The position numbers were made by a program, and so were the translations under genes. Shown here piece by piece: positions 11,443 through 21,743 of a stretch of 64,000 nucleotides of DNA. The stretch spans positions 1,178,001 to 1,242,000 of the forward strand of contig JAHEWK010000018.1 in NCBI GenBank assembly GCA_020740775.1, in the 5' to 3' direction. The stretch's first letter is position 1. The number at the start of each line of letters is the position of its first letter. A model generated the notes under the pieces. That model ran no database searches. It had not been told where the DNA came from and saw nothing but the letters and a program-made list of their open reading frames with translations. The DNA is from Ilyonectria destructans. Lineage: Eukaryota > Ascomycota > Sordariomycetes > Hypocreales > Nectriaceae.

Positions 11443-12730
11443 TTCGAGAAGGCGTTTGATAGAAGACTCACGTTAAAGAGATGGTGAACGGGAAGAGACT
11501 CAGAGTAGTATGCAAACGGCAGATTGAGTCATATCCAACAGGCTTTGAAGGCGCAGCCTGGTCGTAGATTTCCCCGCAGATTCGGAAGTCATACGTCCGT
11601 GTTATGTGAGGTCATGCAACTGTCTCATTTTGTGTCGAGGGTTTTTGGGAAACAGCCAATTGAGGCCTCTGGAACCTGCACTTTCGGCATGTACGCCGTG
11701 GCTTCGCAACGTGGCACTCGGGCGTGTTTAGTGACTCAACGCCATTGGACGCCAGTGGTTAGCTAGCCTCAGTAGTTGACGAATAAACCGCGATTTTCAA
11801 GTACCCTATGCGGGTGAGCGAGATAGATTGATTTTTGGAGTATCTTACTGGTGGCGGAAGGATATTGACAGCGTAGCCCACTATGCCTTGCAACCCGATG
11901 CAACACAACGCTGCGGGCTGCGCCCACAACTTCGCCTCACTTTGTTATGAGGCTGCCTGCAGTAAAGCTATTGTGCCACTTTGTAGAAAATACTAGCTAT
12001 TGGGTAAAGTTCTTAAAGCTAAGTACAGTTGGTATCCCTTCAAATGTGGCAATTAAGCCTTTAGTACGGTTACTTTGGAGTGTATCTACCACTAGTTAGA
12101 AAACTGGGAATTGACCGAACTTCTGCAGTCACCTAGTTTGGGTGGGCAGTAGTGCACCTCTCATCTGCTATTTCTTGACTGAGGGAACATCCCACTGTGA
12201 GCGTACTGGAGGCTTACCATATTTGAATAGACAAGTCTCCGCTAGCCCCTCCCTATGAGTGCATACTCGTGGCCGAACTGTCCTGTCTCACGGTAGCTCC
12301 GAAGCGGGGACTGGTCAGATTTCTGGGGGAATCTCATGGTTCCAGAAGCCTCGATAGGGTTTGATGGCGTCATTGGACTGCAAGCTCGTTGATGCATGAT
12401 CCCGGATGCTCCAAGACAGAATTCTCGGGATCCAATGGCGGAAGAAACACGGAGAAGAATCCGTGATAATATCCTCTAGCGATCCATCACGTAGATGTGC
12501 CCCCAATGCAGGCTTGTCTCCACCGAAGTCGGGGTCGTGACGAGACCAGCTGCTTCTCCAACTCGAAATCTCCACTATCCAACATCAAATGCCCCCCAAT
12601 CTGCCTCTGTCCCTCCGCCTTTTGCCCCCACGGTGGAGTCTCCGGCGTCGGGGTGGTCACAACTACAAAAAGGCTTGGGCGCAATTGGTCTCTTTGGTCG
12701 CGGTCTTCTCTCCGGCGTTTGGCATCGGCA
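11443..12730. other. Divergent intergenic region, no gene recognised
   Basis: About 1.3 kb shared upstream region of the STAND-N-type gene (minus) and the dehydrogenase gene (plus). Short ORFs only. Confidence 0.5.
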
Positions 12731-13825
12731 ATGGCTTTCGTTTTCAATAGCCGATGCTTTGCAGCCCGGCGTCTTATATCCCGAGCGCGGCCCTCGTCGG
12801 ATTGCGCCAGACCTCTGTCACGATCTCTCACGAATCTCACGACTCTCTCCCGGCGCATTCACTCTTCACCGTCCGCGACCATGAAGCTGCTCTACCCCAC
12901 CTCGCTCAAGCTCGACGTCTCGAGCATCGACGGCTTCTCCGTCGCGCTGCAGCCCTACGACGTCAAGGCGCCGATCCCCGAGGAGCACATTGACGCCGAG
13001 GTGCTCGTCACCTGGACCAACAGCGCCGACAACCTCAAAGATGCCGCCGCGCGCATGAAGAAGCTGCGCTGGATCCAGTCGCTGGCCGCCGGCCCCAACG
13101 ACGTGCTCGCCGCGGGCTTCGACACGGCCAAGATTGCAGTCACGACGGGCTCCGGCCTGCACGACCACACCGTCGCCGAGCACACGCTGGGCCTCCTGCT
13201 CACGGCCGCGCGCCGCTTCTACGAGATGCGCGATTATCAGCTGCAGGCCAAGTGGCCCGCCCACCTCGGCGGCCCGCAGCCCGACCGCCCGGCCGGCGCC
13301 TTCACCACGCTTCGCGATGCCCGCGTGCTCATCTGGGGCTTCGGCAACATCGCAAAGGCCCTCACCCCGCACCTGGTCGGGCTCGGCGCCGAAGTCCGCG
13401 GCGTGGCTCGCGCTCCCGGCGTGCGCAACGGCATCCAGATCTACGGCGAGGATAGCCTCGCCGAGCTGCTCCCGCAGACCGACGCCCTCGTCATGATCCT
13501 GCCCGGCTCCGACTCGACGCGCCACGCCCTCAACGCCGAGCGCCTGAACCAGCTGCCCAAGCACGCCTGGGTCGTCAACGTCGGCCGCGGAACCGCCATC
13601 GACGAGGCGGCTCTCACCAGCGCCCTGGAGAAGCGCGAGATTGGCGGTGCCGCCCTCGACGTCTTCGAGGTCGAGCCTCTGGCCGAGTCGAGCGGGCTCT
13701 GGAAGGCCCCCAACGTCGTCATTTCGCCCCACGCTGCGGGAGGTCGGCCACAGGGCTCCGAGGCCTTGATTGCCGATAACCTGAGGCGGTTTATGTCTTC
13801 GCAACAATTGAAGAATGTAATCTAA
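12731..13825 (+). CDS. D-isomer-specific 2-hydroxyacid dehydrogenase, possible mitochondrial form
   Basis: NAD(P)-dependent reduction of 2-oxoacids to D-2-hydroxyacids, or the reverse; the actual substrate cannot be told. Intronless. Two in-frame starts are plausible. The ATG at 12881 gives the 314-residue catalytic protein. The ATG at 12731 adds 50 residues rich in R, S and A with no acidic residue before a single D ('MAFVFNSRCFAARRLISRAR' at the front, 'SRRIHSSPSA' near the end), typical of a mitochondrial presequence. Counting from 12881, the nucleotide-binding loop 'VLIWGFGNIAKAL' is near residue 150, the substrate-binding Arg (NVGRG) near 233, the Glu (DVFEVEPL) near 262 and the catalytic His (SPHAAG) near 283. 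All family key residues are present. The codon usage is strongly GC-biased. It converges on the S28 peptidase gene. Confidence 0.88.
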   Translation: MAFVFNSRCFAARRLISRARPSSDCARPLSRSLTNLTTLSRRIHSSPSATMKLLYPTSLKLDVSSIDGFSVALQPYDVKAPIPEEHIDAEVLVTWTNSADNLKDAAARMKKLRWIQSLAAGPNDVLAAGFDTAKIAVTTGSGLHDHTVAEHTLGLLLTAARRFYEMRDYQLQAKWPAHLGGPQPDRPAGAFTTLRDARVLIWGFGNIAKALTPHLVGLGAEVRGVARAPGVRNGIQIYGEDSLAELLPQTDALVMILPGSDSTRHALNAERLNQLPKHAWVVNVGRGTAIDEAALTSALEKREIGGAALDVFEVEPLAESSGLWKAPNVVISPHAAGGRPQGSEALIADNLRRFMSSQQLKNVI

Positions 13826-14138
13826 ATAAAAAATAATTAGATGAGCAAGAAAAAAATAGACAAACATCCAACCCCAGTCTCGACTTGAAACATTCCCAAT
13901 CTATGCATCATCTGGAGCTTCCTGGGCTGCAACTGAGCACTCTCATTCCCCGCCCCCACCTTGACGAACGGGTAATGATCGCCGTGGTTGTGTGGGTGGA
14001 CACCCGAGCTAAGACACGCAGGATATAAATTTATGGAAGGAAATTTAAGTGGAAGAATGTCTTGCTTGAAATGTTCAGAAATTGTAATATATACTCTATA
14101 AATCGTCTTGATGACCTCGTAAATCATGCAAATCAGAG
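13826..14138. other. Convergent intergenic region
   Basis: 312 bases between two stops. AATAAA overlaps the dehydrogenase stop codon at 13825-13830. The rest is AT-rich with no feature. Confidence 0.5.
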
Positions 14139-16079
14139 CTACATGATGGCAAACATGGCTGACACAACGCCAACCACCACGGAAATGAGACTCAGGCCAA
14201 CCCGTCCGGCGCCATTCTCGCCGTCATCCTTCTCCGCATCCGAGGAATCAGTGGAAGTACCGTCAGCATTGTTCCCCTTTCCATCAACGCCCTTTGCGTT
14301 CCTGATGTCATCCCGGCTCTGGTTGAAGCACGGCGACCAGACCTCCCACGCCTTGAGGAACAGTTCCACGCCCTGTTCGAGAGGCGTGACGTCCTCGATG
14401 CTGCCTCGCTGGAACGGCCGTATTGACAGGTCCTCCACGTGCGCCGCGCCGGCGTATATAAGTCCGAACACATCCGTTCCGTTGGTGAGCTGGTTGCACG
14501 CGGGAACTTTCTTGGTTACGGCTCGACTAGGTGTTCCCGCTCCCTCCTCTTGGCTAGCCACCGAGAAAGATCGCCAGGGGTCGAACTCGCCGTTGGTGAA
14601 CATGACGTTGCTAGCGTTCATGTCCCAGCCGCCCATCTCCAGTAAATAGCTGTTGTTGAGCCGCGACGGGAAGCTGGAGTCCTTGATGCCCGGGAAGGTT
14701 TCCTGCTCGAGCGCGATGTCCCGGAAGGCCGTCACGTTGTAGTAATCGCTGATGACCTGATACTCGTTGCTGGCATTTGAGCCCTGGTAGTATCCCATCT
14801 CGTTGAGCGTTTGCCACGACCAGCTGAGGCTGTCGACGGTGTCGGTGAAGGTTGCGCTGCTACCCAAGGGCTGGTCGCTGATCCACGACATAAACGACGC
14901 CTTGCCGTTGTAGATGCCGAAAAGCATTGCCGCAAACGCAAGCTCGCCGCCGTCGTTTCCATTGGCCGCAGCAATTCCGTTCTTGGACGGAGGAGCATCT
15001 CCACTGTTGTTGAAAAGCACCGACAGCAAGTCTGCAACAGTCTCGGCCGCGGATGCATCGTTGATGTACTCGTCGACGTCGAAACTCTCCATCCAGTCGC
15101 AAAAGTATTGCACAGTGTGCATGGCTCCGAAACTCTGGTAATAACCCGCGAATGAGAGGGCGTATGTCAAGCTGGAGCCAATGTCAAAGGGCGTGTATGA
15201 AAAGGCATTCGCGAGATCGTCAAAGGTCGCATCATCGACGGTGGCGAGATAGGTGCCTGCGTAGATGGTCTGAGAAGCACTGCCGTTGGAGCCGGAGCTG
15301 AAGGTTTCATCCACATATTGGATGGCGGCCTCGAGGTCGTTGGTGCAGTTCTTGGAGATGGCCCGCACGATGGGGTTGTAATAAATAGATCCATCGGCCT
15401 GCGTCTCTACCGGCGCGCTGGAAGACCAGGCAGCGTAGAAGATTTCGGGGTGCATCAAGCGAGCCCAGGCTGCGCGCATGCCGGGATACGATCCGCCCAT
15501 GAAGATCCACGGCGTGTGGTACGGGTCCAGCTTCTCGGTGCTTTTGACGACTTTGTTGAGAGACAGCTTGGTTTTGTTGAAGTTGTTGGCAAAGTAAGCC
15601 ACATCCTCAATTGCTTGATCTGCAGTCAAGTACTGGTAGCCAGAGGCGCCGGACAGCGGAAGGCCGGTCTCATCGTCCATGGGAACAGGCCTACTGTAGC
15701 CGTAGTAACGATGCTCCCAGCCAATGACCAACCCGTTCAGCTTCTCGGCGAGCCGCAACGGAGCGCTGACCATGTCGGACTCGGCGATGAAGCCCGCCGC
15801 AGAGTCGGGCGAAATGCCACCCTCGCCAAAGTCAAACAGGATAACGGGCCCGCCCGTCTGGTAGTAGGTGTCATTGACAAAAAATCGGTTAGGATACGTT
15901 TCCTCGTTGGATTTGTCGAAATGGTCGACGGGGATGCTTATGTTGTAGTTAGGCACCTCCGGGAGCGCTGCAGCCGAGTCGTCGCTCTGGCGCTTCCCCA
16001 GCGTTCGCCGCCAGTTAACGTTAATTCCCAGCGCCGTGTGCGCCAGGAGCACTGTAGAGGCCCACGCCGAGAGCTTCAT
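14139..16079 (-). CDS. Secreted serine peptidase of family S28, probably GPI-anchored
   Basis: Prolyl-Xaa carboxypeptidase/dipeptidyl-peptidase type enzyme that trims peptides after proline, acting outside the cell or at its surface. Intronless, 646 residues from the ATG at 16079, which begins a signal peptide (MKLSAWASTVLLAHTALG); an ATG 33 bases upstream at 16112 would only weaken it. A dibasic KR after 'RRTLGKR' could be a propeptide site. The catalytic serine is in 'GGSYPG' near residue 194, the aspartate in 'GEFDPWR' near 499 and the histidine in 'GAAHVEDL' near 545. There are many N-glycosylation sequons. The C-terminus has a spacer rich in D, G, N and S, a small-residue site (GENGAG) and a hydrophobic tail, as in GPI-anchored proteins. 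Confidence 0.92.
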   Translation of the reverse strand: MKLSAWASTVLLAHTALGINVNWRRTLGKRQSDDSAAALPEVPNYNISIPVDHFDKSNEETYPNRFFVNDTYYQTGGPVILFDFGEGGISPDSAAGFIAESDMVSAPLRLAEKLNGLVIGWEHRYYGYSRPVPMDDETGLPLSGASGYQYLTADQAIEDVAYFANNFNKTKLSLNKVVKSTEKLDPYHTPWIFMGGSYPGMRAAWARLMHPEIFYAAWSSSAPVETQADGSIYYNPIVRAISKNCTNDLEAAIQYVDETFSSGSNGSASQTIYAGTYLATVDDATFDDLANAFSYTPFDIGSSLTYALSFAGYYQSFGAMHTVQYFCDWMESFDVDEYINDASAAETVADLLSVLFNNSGDAPPSKNGIAAANGNDGGELAFAAMLFGIYNGKASFMSWISDQPLGSSATFTDTVDSLSWSWQTLNEMGYYQGSNASNEYQVISDYYNVTAFRDIALEQETFPGIKDSSFPSRLNNSYLLEMGGWDMNASNVMFTNGEFDPWRSFSVASQEEGAGTPSRAVTKKVPACNQLTNGTDVFGLIYAGAAHVEDLSIRPFQRGSIEDVTPLEQGVELFLKAWEVWSPCFNQSRDDIRNAKGVDGKGNNADGTSTDSSDAEKDDGENGAGRVGLSLISVVVGVVSAMFAIM

Positions 16080-19000
16080 GGTTTCTATCGCTGAAACACC
16101 AAACAAAGGCACACCAACGTCAATGTATTCAAGAGATGATCGCCAAGGGATGCAACCAAAACAACGGCCGCTTTCACAAGAAGACGGGGACGACGGAGGG
16201 CCAAGCTATTTAGCACCGGGGAGCACCAGGATTAATAAAGGGCTGCTGCTAGGCGAGCGGTCAGCTCTCAGCCCCGGGGTACCCGCCACCACCGTCCTCT
16301 TCAGGCTGGTCCATCGTCAGTTGTTGGTTGGTCGCTCAACGACTGGACAGGGCTGATGGGCAGCGAAACGGGCAGGTTTCAAATTGGGTGCTAATTTTAA
16401 AAATTGGGCTGAAAAGCCACATGGACGGACTGCTCGTGCAGGGAGCCATTATGCTTACATTGGACAGACGCGCTCCTGGGATTCACGGAGCCAGCGCTGA
16501 AGTTCCCTGCCCACCTGACTGTGCCTCACAATTAGCTCTTTAGCACCAGCATTAGGGGACGCCCTTGATGATTTAGTGCCGTAGGTAGATCGCCTGTCTC
16601 ATTTAGCTCCAAATTAACCCCAGACGCGATGCACCGGCGGCCTTTGGCGGCGCCCGCGCACAGCCGACTCAGATCGAGAACCAAAGATCATATTCTAGAC
16701 CCTTGAAAACGCCTAGCAGCTCGCGGTACAGCTCCGCGACGGTTGGCCATGGCTGCGACCTGGAGCCGTCAGCGCTAACGCAAGATTTCTTCCGCCGAGT
16801 CGCATGACCTGATTAGTGTCGTAGTGTAGTGGCGGAGCATCGCGCGAGCCAATATTGTGCCTGTGGCCGGCCAGCGCAGCAGAGTCGCCTCACGACCCCT
16901 GCGCAGCGTCGATCCGTCGGGAACCGGCAGCCAAGACCGGCCTGCCTTAATTGCGGCCCTGGGGGGTCTAGTGTAGGCAGATTCAATGTCCTGCAAGGCA
17001 TTAGCGCCGGTCGTGCAGCGCGCCTGGGTCTCGAAGACTTGATTGTGGCCAAGGCAGTGCTGGGTTGGAACTTCACTTGGAAGTGGCCGAGAGTCGGTAA
17101 AAGTTCCAGCACTTCGGAAACGATTGTCCCTTATCCTGCCACTCATAATGATGCGTGAAGTGCCTGACGGACATGCATCCAATATGATGTTGGTAGGGTC
17201 GGGTTTAGGAAGAATCCTGGAATCATCTGCCTTGCACATGTTAATCGACATTTTTGCGAAGAATCCGGCGGAGGATGCGTTCGTCAATGCGGACACTAAT
17301 CTCTTGCCATTTGTGGGGAAAAGCCACAGCCGAGGTCTCACCTCTTTGCATGCGACTGTAGAAGGATCCTTCGGGATAATGTGTCAGATATACAATTGAG
17401 ACAATATTTCTGACTCGGAAAATGCGTTATAAAGGGATCCGAAAAAGCAACATGGTGAGCCCACTCCAGGTGACGTAGTACTGGTGATCAGTCACAAGTC
17501 ATACGCTGTTGCCGCGCTGTATCTTGACCACATATGAGACCGCGATATTGCTACTCGGGTGCGGATTTTTCAAATAAAGCAGACTGAAATATTGATCTTC
17601 AGCCTTGTGCACGAGCGGGAAGGGATATAATGACCTTGCGCGGATGGGTCAGCTGGCCATCCTGTTCATCATATCCTAACACATCGATGAAAGGAACCGA
17701 TGCCGATAAGCTCATTTTCAATCCACAACAAAATTCCGTTCAAATTGAATCCCTTCAATAAATTTAAGACGTGTAGTGTGTGGTTTGAATGAGGCGACGA
17801 AAGTCTGACATCCACTGGTGGCCGCTGACGGTAGGGATGTTCGATTGAGTAGCCAATTTTTCTCGGAAGACTTTAATACAGGGCGATATTTAGTAAATAC
17901 TAGCAATTTATCGTCTTATACTCTAAGTAGCCTTTGAGGATTGTGCGTAAGATTCTGGCTTCTTGTGTTCACTCAAGCAGGCAGAGTCCACAGGCTTGAT
18001 GGTGGTTACGAGTACGTAGTTTTCAGTCACATTGCATGCGACTACAGTTTAGAACCAATTTGGAATCCGACTGCCCGATTCATCTTGTCAAACTTTCTAC
18101 GCATACTCTCCCTTGTGGGCTCCCGAATAACATCGATTGACACAACTGTGGAAGGAAAGATCCCCGTTATTCAAACCGGAACTTGGTTCAGCAATACCTT
18201 CTCTTACTTTCCAATAATTAGGAATCCTCTTTCAACTACTTAGATGGTTATCATCATATGTTTTATTTAAACCGATGCGGTCGAACCATGAGTCTTCAAT
18301 GAGTACTTCACAAGCCTTGCTCTGGCCTGTTACACCATCTATTGTCCTGTGTTTCTTTCCAGAGCCTATGAACTGGATGCGGGGTAAGTTGTGATCTGCG
18401 TTGGGTAAAACGGCCCCGAAGAGCCTTTTCAATCCGCTGGTTCGGGTGCGTTCTCTCCTTCCTAGCGACTCCGCCTCTGTTTTCTGTGTACAGGCTAGAT
18501 CAGGCCTCTCTCGGTGTTTATTTGGCAGGGTCTGTAATGAGAGGAAAACAAGACTGGATAATATAAATCAAGGCTCTAGCAGAGTTTTAAAAATGGGGAG
18601 ATTGCACAGTTATTTAGTGGAAGGCTTGGGTGATTAGGAAGGTTCCTATACAGCAAGCTGAGCATCCCTCATGAACCTCCATCAGACACGTATCTAATTT
18701 ATCCCTAATTTTCCGTTACAAGTGATCCACATACCTAGCGGCAAATTCGCCGTAAGGAGTGTTCTATGTTTTAGCTGCAAGGTTCAATTCACTCAGCTCA
18801 GGTCAGCGTTACGGCCCAGCGAGCTCAAGGAACAAAAGGCAAAGTGATTGGTGCCGATCTCACCTCCACTCAAGCGGCAGTATGTTGTGTCAGGGTTCGG
18901 GTAAAAGGAATTCCACAATGGTCGCACTGTGAGATGGGAGAGATCGGATCTCCGCATCAAGCCGCTGACTTGCAGTGGATTGGACATTGGGAGGACCGAT

Positions 19001-19552
19001 GTCACCCACCCAGTTCCTAACTAAAAATATCTCCATCATGTTGTGAAACCAACGACTACATCGATACAACTGTGAAGAGAGAATATTTCATGACAGTGAG
19101 TGTCTATGGCGGGAGTTCACTCAACTTCATGCACTCATTAGGCGTCGTCTTGATGCGCCGTTCTATGCTTGTTAAATGCAGCCCACATGTAATCACTGGT
19201 TAAACAGCCTCGAACTTGACCTCAAACGAGGTGCAATCCTGGATGATTAAGAGTTTCTCGATTCAAGTCTTCAAATAAACGCAGAGAAAATAGAGACAGA
19301 GCTGGGAAACTTGTTCAAGAATCTATCAACATCGGCTTTCAGCTACCGCCTCTACTTGGAAAACCCCATTAATGCCTTAAAAGCCATATGAGCTTGAAAA
19401 GACTCCAAACCCGCTGTCTAAAACCATGGGGTATAGTGCTGGTCTAATAATTCATCATCTAATGCGCCAAACCACGTCTATCGCCTTCATTCCCGCTCCT
19501 CTATTAAACGCAAGACTTGGAGTTCTTCTCTAGACCTCCTCAGCGTCAACCT
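16080..19552. other. Large gene-empty region
   Basis: 3.5 kb between the S28 peptidase start and the stop of the DUF1275 gene. The left third is mixed, the right two thirds AT-rich. ORFs up to 188 codons occur (for example minus 16775-17341, which has only a GTG start) but show no domain or consistent coding character. No repeat or transposon terminus recognised. Confidence 0.55.
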
Positions 19553-20454
19553 TTAAACATTTGTCGCCTTGGGCCTCCAGATACACCAGGCAACCGCAAT
19601 GCACGTCTTGAGGAACGTGGCGATCCACAGAGCACCGGCGAATCCAACCCAGGACTTGGACAAGAAACCTCCACCGATGGCTCCCGCGAGCAATAGCACG
19701 GCGCCGACGGACCGTCGGCTTCGGTCGGCGTTCTCAGCAAGGGGAGCGGTGAATAGCTTGGCGTCGCTCATGAGGTCGCAGTAGAGACTGGTTAGCACAA
19801 CTGTTGGCATGCTGTTGTACTTGAGGACTCTGCTGGCGACGATCTGGCCGGCGCTCTGGAATGCGAGGAGGGTGATGGGCGCGTAGTCGGACCAGGGGAA
19901 CGCGTCCTCGACGGTTTCGATGATGAGGCCATCCCGGTGGATCGTGGTTCGCCCCGTGGGTGTGTTGTGGACAGCTCCCGTGGTGGCGAGGATAGCGACG
20001 ATGCCCGTGATAAGCGCCTGCAGCAGGAAAGACGCCGCAAGGACCCAGCGCTTCTGGGGGCCGAAATAGCGGTGGAAGCTCGAGAAGAAGAGCGCTCCGA
20101 TGGCAAAGCAGACAATGGCGAGAAGACAGCGAGACCAGGCCTTGCCGGGCAGGTTCTCGGGCTGGCCGCTGACGCCCAAGCCGACGAAGATGGTGTTTCC
20201 TGGGATCCTTATCAGCGCGGCACGTCCAATATCGCACAGATAAACTCACCGGTCTGCATACTGACGAAGCAGCCGTACATGTTGAAGGCGGCGCTGTCGA
20301 CCAGACCCGCGACGAGGAAACACACCAGGAGCAGCAGATCGCCCCATCGCGTGTCGACGTCGCCGGTCCATCGTTGCGACGACCCGATGGCCCGGGCCTG
20401 TTCCTTGGCCGTAGCCTCGGGGCTTTCGCTGGGGGGGACAGAGGAGTCAGCCAT
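19553..20454 (-). CDS. DUF1275 (YoaK-type) integral membrane protein
   Basis: Exons 20454-20250 and 20199-19553, joined by a 50 nt intron (GTGAGT to CCCAG) that restores the family hallmark 'SMQTGNTIFVGLG'. The spliced protein has 283 residues and about six membrane segments ('LLLVCFLVAGLVDSAAF', 'LLAIVCFAIGALFF', 'VLAASFLLQALITGIVAIL', 'VGAVLLLAGAIGGGFL' and others). The start at 20454 (MADSSVPPSESPEATAKEQA) is preferred over ATGs further upstream because the family has a short polar N-terminus. Function of the family is unknown; it is found in bacteria and fungi. Location in the plasma or an internal membrane is inferred. Confidence 0.88.
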
Positions 20455-21743
20455 GGTGGTTGCGGCGGCGAGAATATCGGCAATGGTTGAAGTTGAAAAA
20501 GTAGGGTGAGCTAGCGCCACAGCAATATAATTTTCTCCCGGGCTCCTGGCGCAGGGCACGGGCAAAATGACTCAATCTCTTTAATGATATTTTTCCCAAG
20601 GGAGCGCCGAGCAATCAACGCGCCCTCGTGAGAGGAATTGCGTGCTCGGCGTGGCGGGCCAACTAGTGGGCCCATACCCGGCTCACAGTGCCGTCTTATC
20701 CAGTTGTCATCAAAAAAAGTACGTGTTCAGCGGGCTCCAGTGGCTTTCAGTGGCCTTCAGTGGGCTCGCCAAGGCTTAGCACGCTTGGCTCTGGCGTCCA
20801 AGACACGGCTTTTGATGAGCAGGCCGCAGATGCAACATCGCACAACAGCCTGATAATTAGTCCGACATTTGCCAGTTTCGCCCACGTAATATGTGCGACT
20901 CTACTCCGTACACAATACATTTATTCCGACACGCTGCTTTCCTCTCCCCAGGATCCAGTGCACGAGCCGCTGCGAATGACTCCATCGCCATTATTAAATC
21001 TACAGGTATGTATTATTCGTACAATTATCTCTGCTCGGGTGACGGCAAAATGCCAAGGGTGACGCAATGCCAAGGCAGCCCGTGGCGTCGGGTATAGCTC
21101 CTTTACAGCATCGCTCACCCCGAAAACGTTAAAAATGCTCACTGCGATACGTCACAAACCACTTAGCTTCAATGACGTGGTTTGGCAACTCCGTATATCG
21201 GCGTCTCAAAGAAAACGGCCACCAAGTGCACGTTACAACTTGAATCCAATAAGGGCTTTTCTAAGCTGCGGTAAATCACAAGTCCAGGCAGGTCATTGAA
21301 CGGCAATGAACAGAAAGTAAAAGCTGGATCAACAATGATTTAGCTCTTATCTTTGGGTTCAAGGCATAATCATTACCGGCAGCAGCGGCCTGCCACTGGC
21401 TCGATCATATCTACACGCTCAGCAAGTCGGAGTAAGAGCCCTCGGTAGCCCACCCAATGCCGTATCCCGCCAAGGGACCAAGGTTAGCGGCGACTTACGG
21501 TGTGCGCTGTAATATCTCGATATCACTCTGCAGGAGGCTGGAACAGAATACCATGCACCTAGCTCCTCCCTCAAGAGCCCTAGGAACCATTTTACGCCAA
21601 CTCTCGTCCCAAAAACTCAGCCTAACCCAGGAAGCGTGACCCTTGGAGGTCGATTCGAGACCACCTGGTTGCACGATGCAGCCATTCACGGCATACACAC
21701 GGATAATAAAGAAAACGTGGCATTCAATTTGATTTAGAGGGTA
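20455..21743. other. Intergenic, no gene recognised
   Basis: About 1.3 kb. It contains a short imperfect tandem near 20740-20770 built on 'ttcagtggcc'-like decamers. No coding region supported. Confidence 0.5.

Noticed and set aside
12866..13867. Minus-strand ORF of 333 codons opposite the dehydrogenase
   Set aside because: Antisense shadow; the plus strand has all catalytic motifs.
16775..17341. Minus-strand ORF of 188 codons in the gene-empty region
   Set aside because: Begins at GTG, has no domain, and overlaps other long ORFs; composition is not convincingly coding.
17400..19500. AT-rich stretch considered as a repeat-mutated transposon relic
   Set aside because: No recognisable transposase or reverse transcriptase remnant and no terminal repeats seen by eye.
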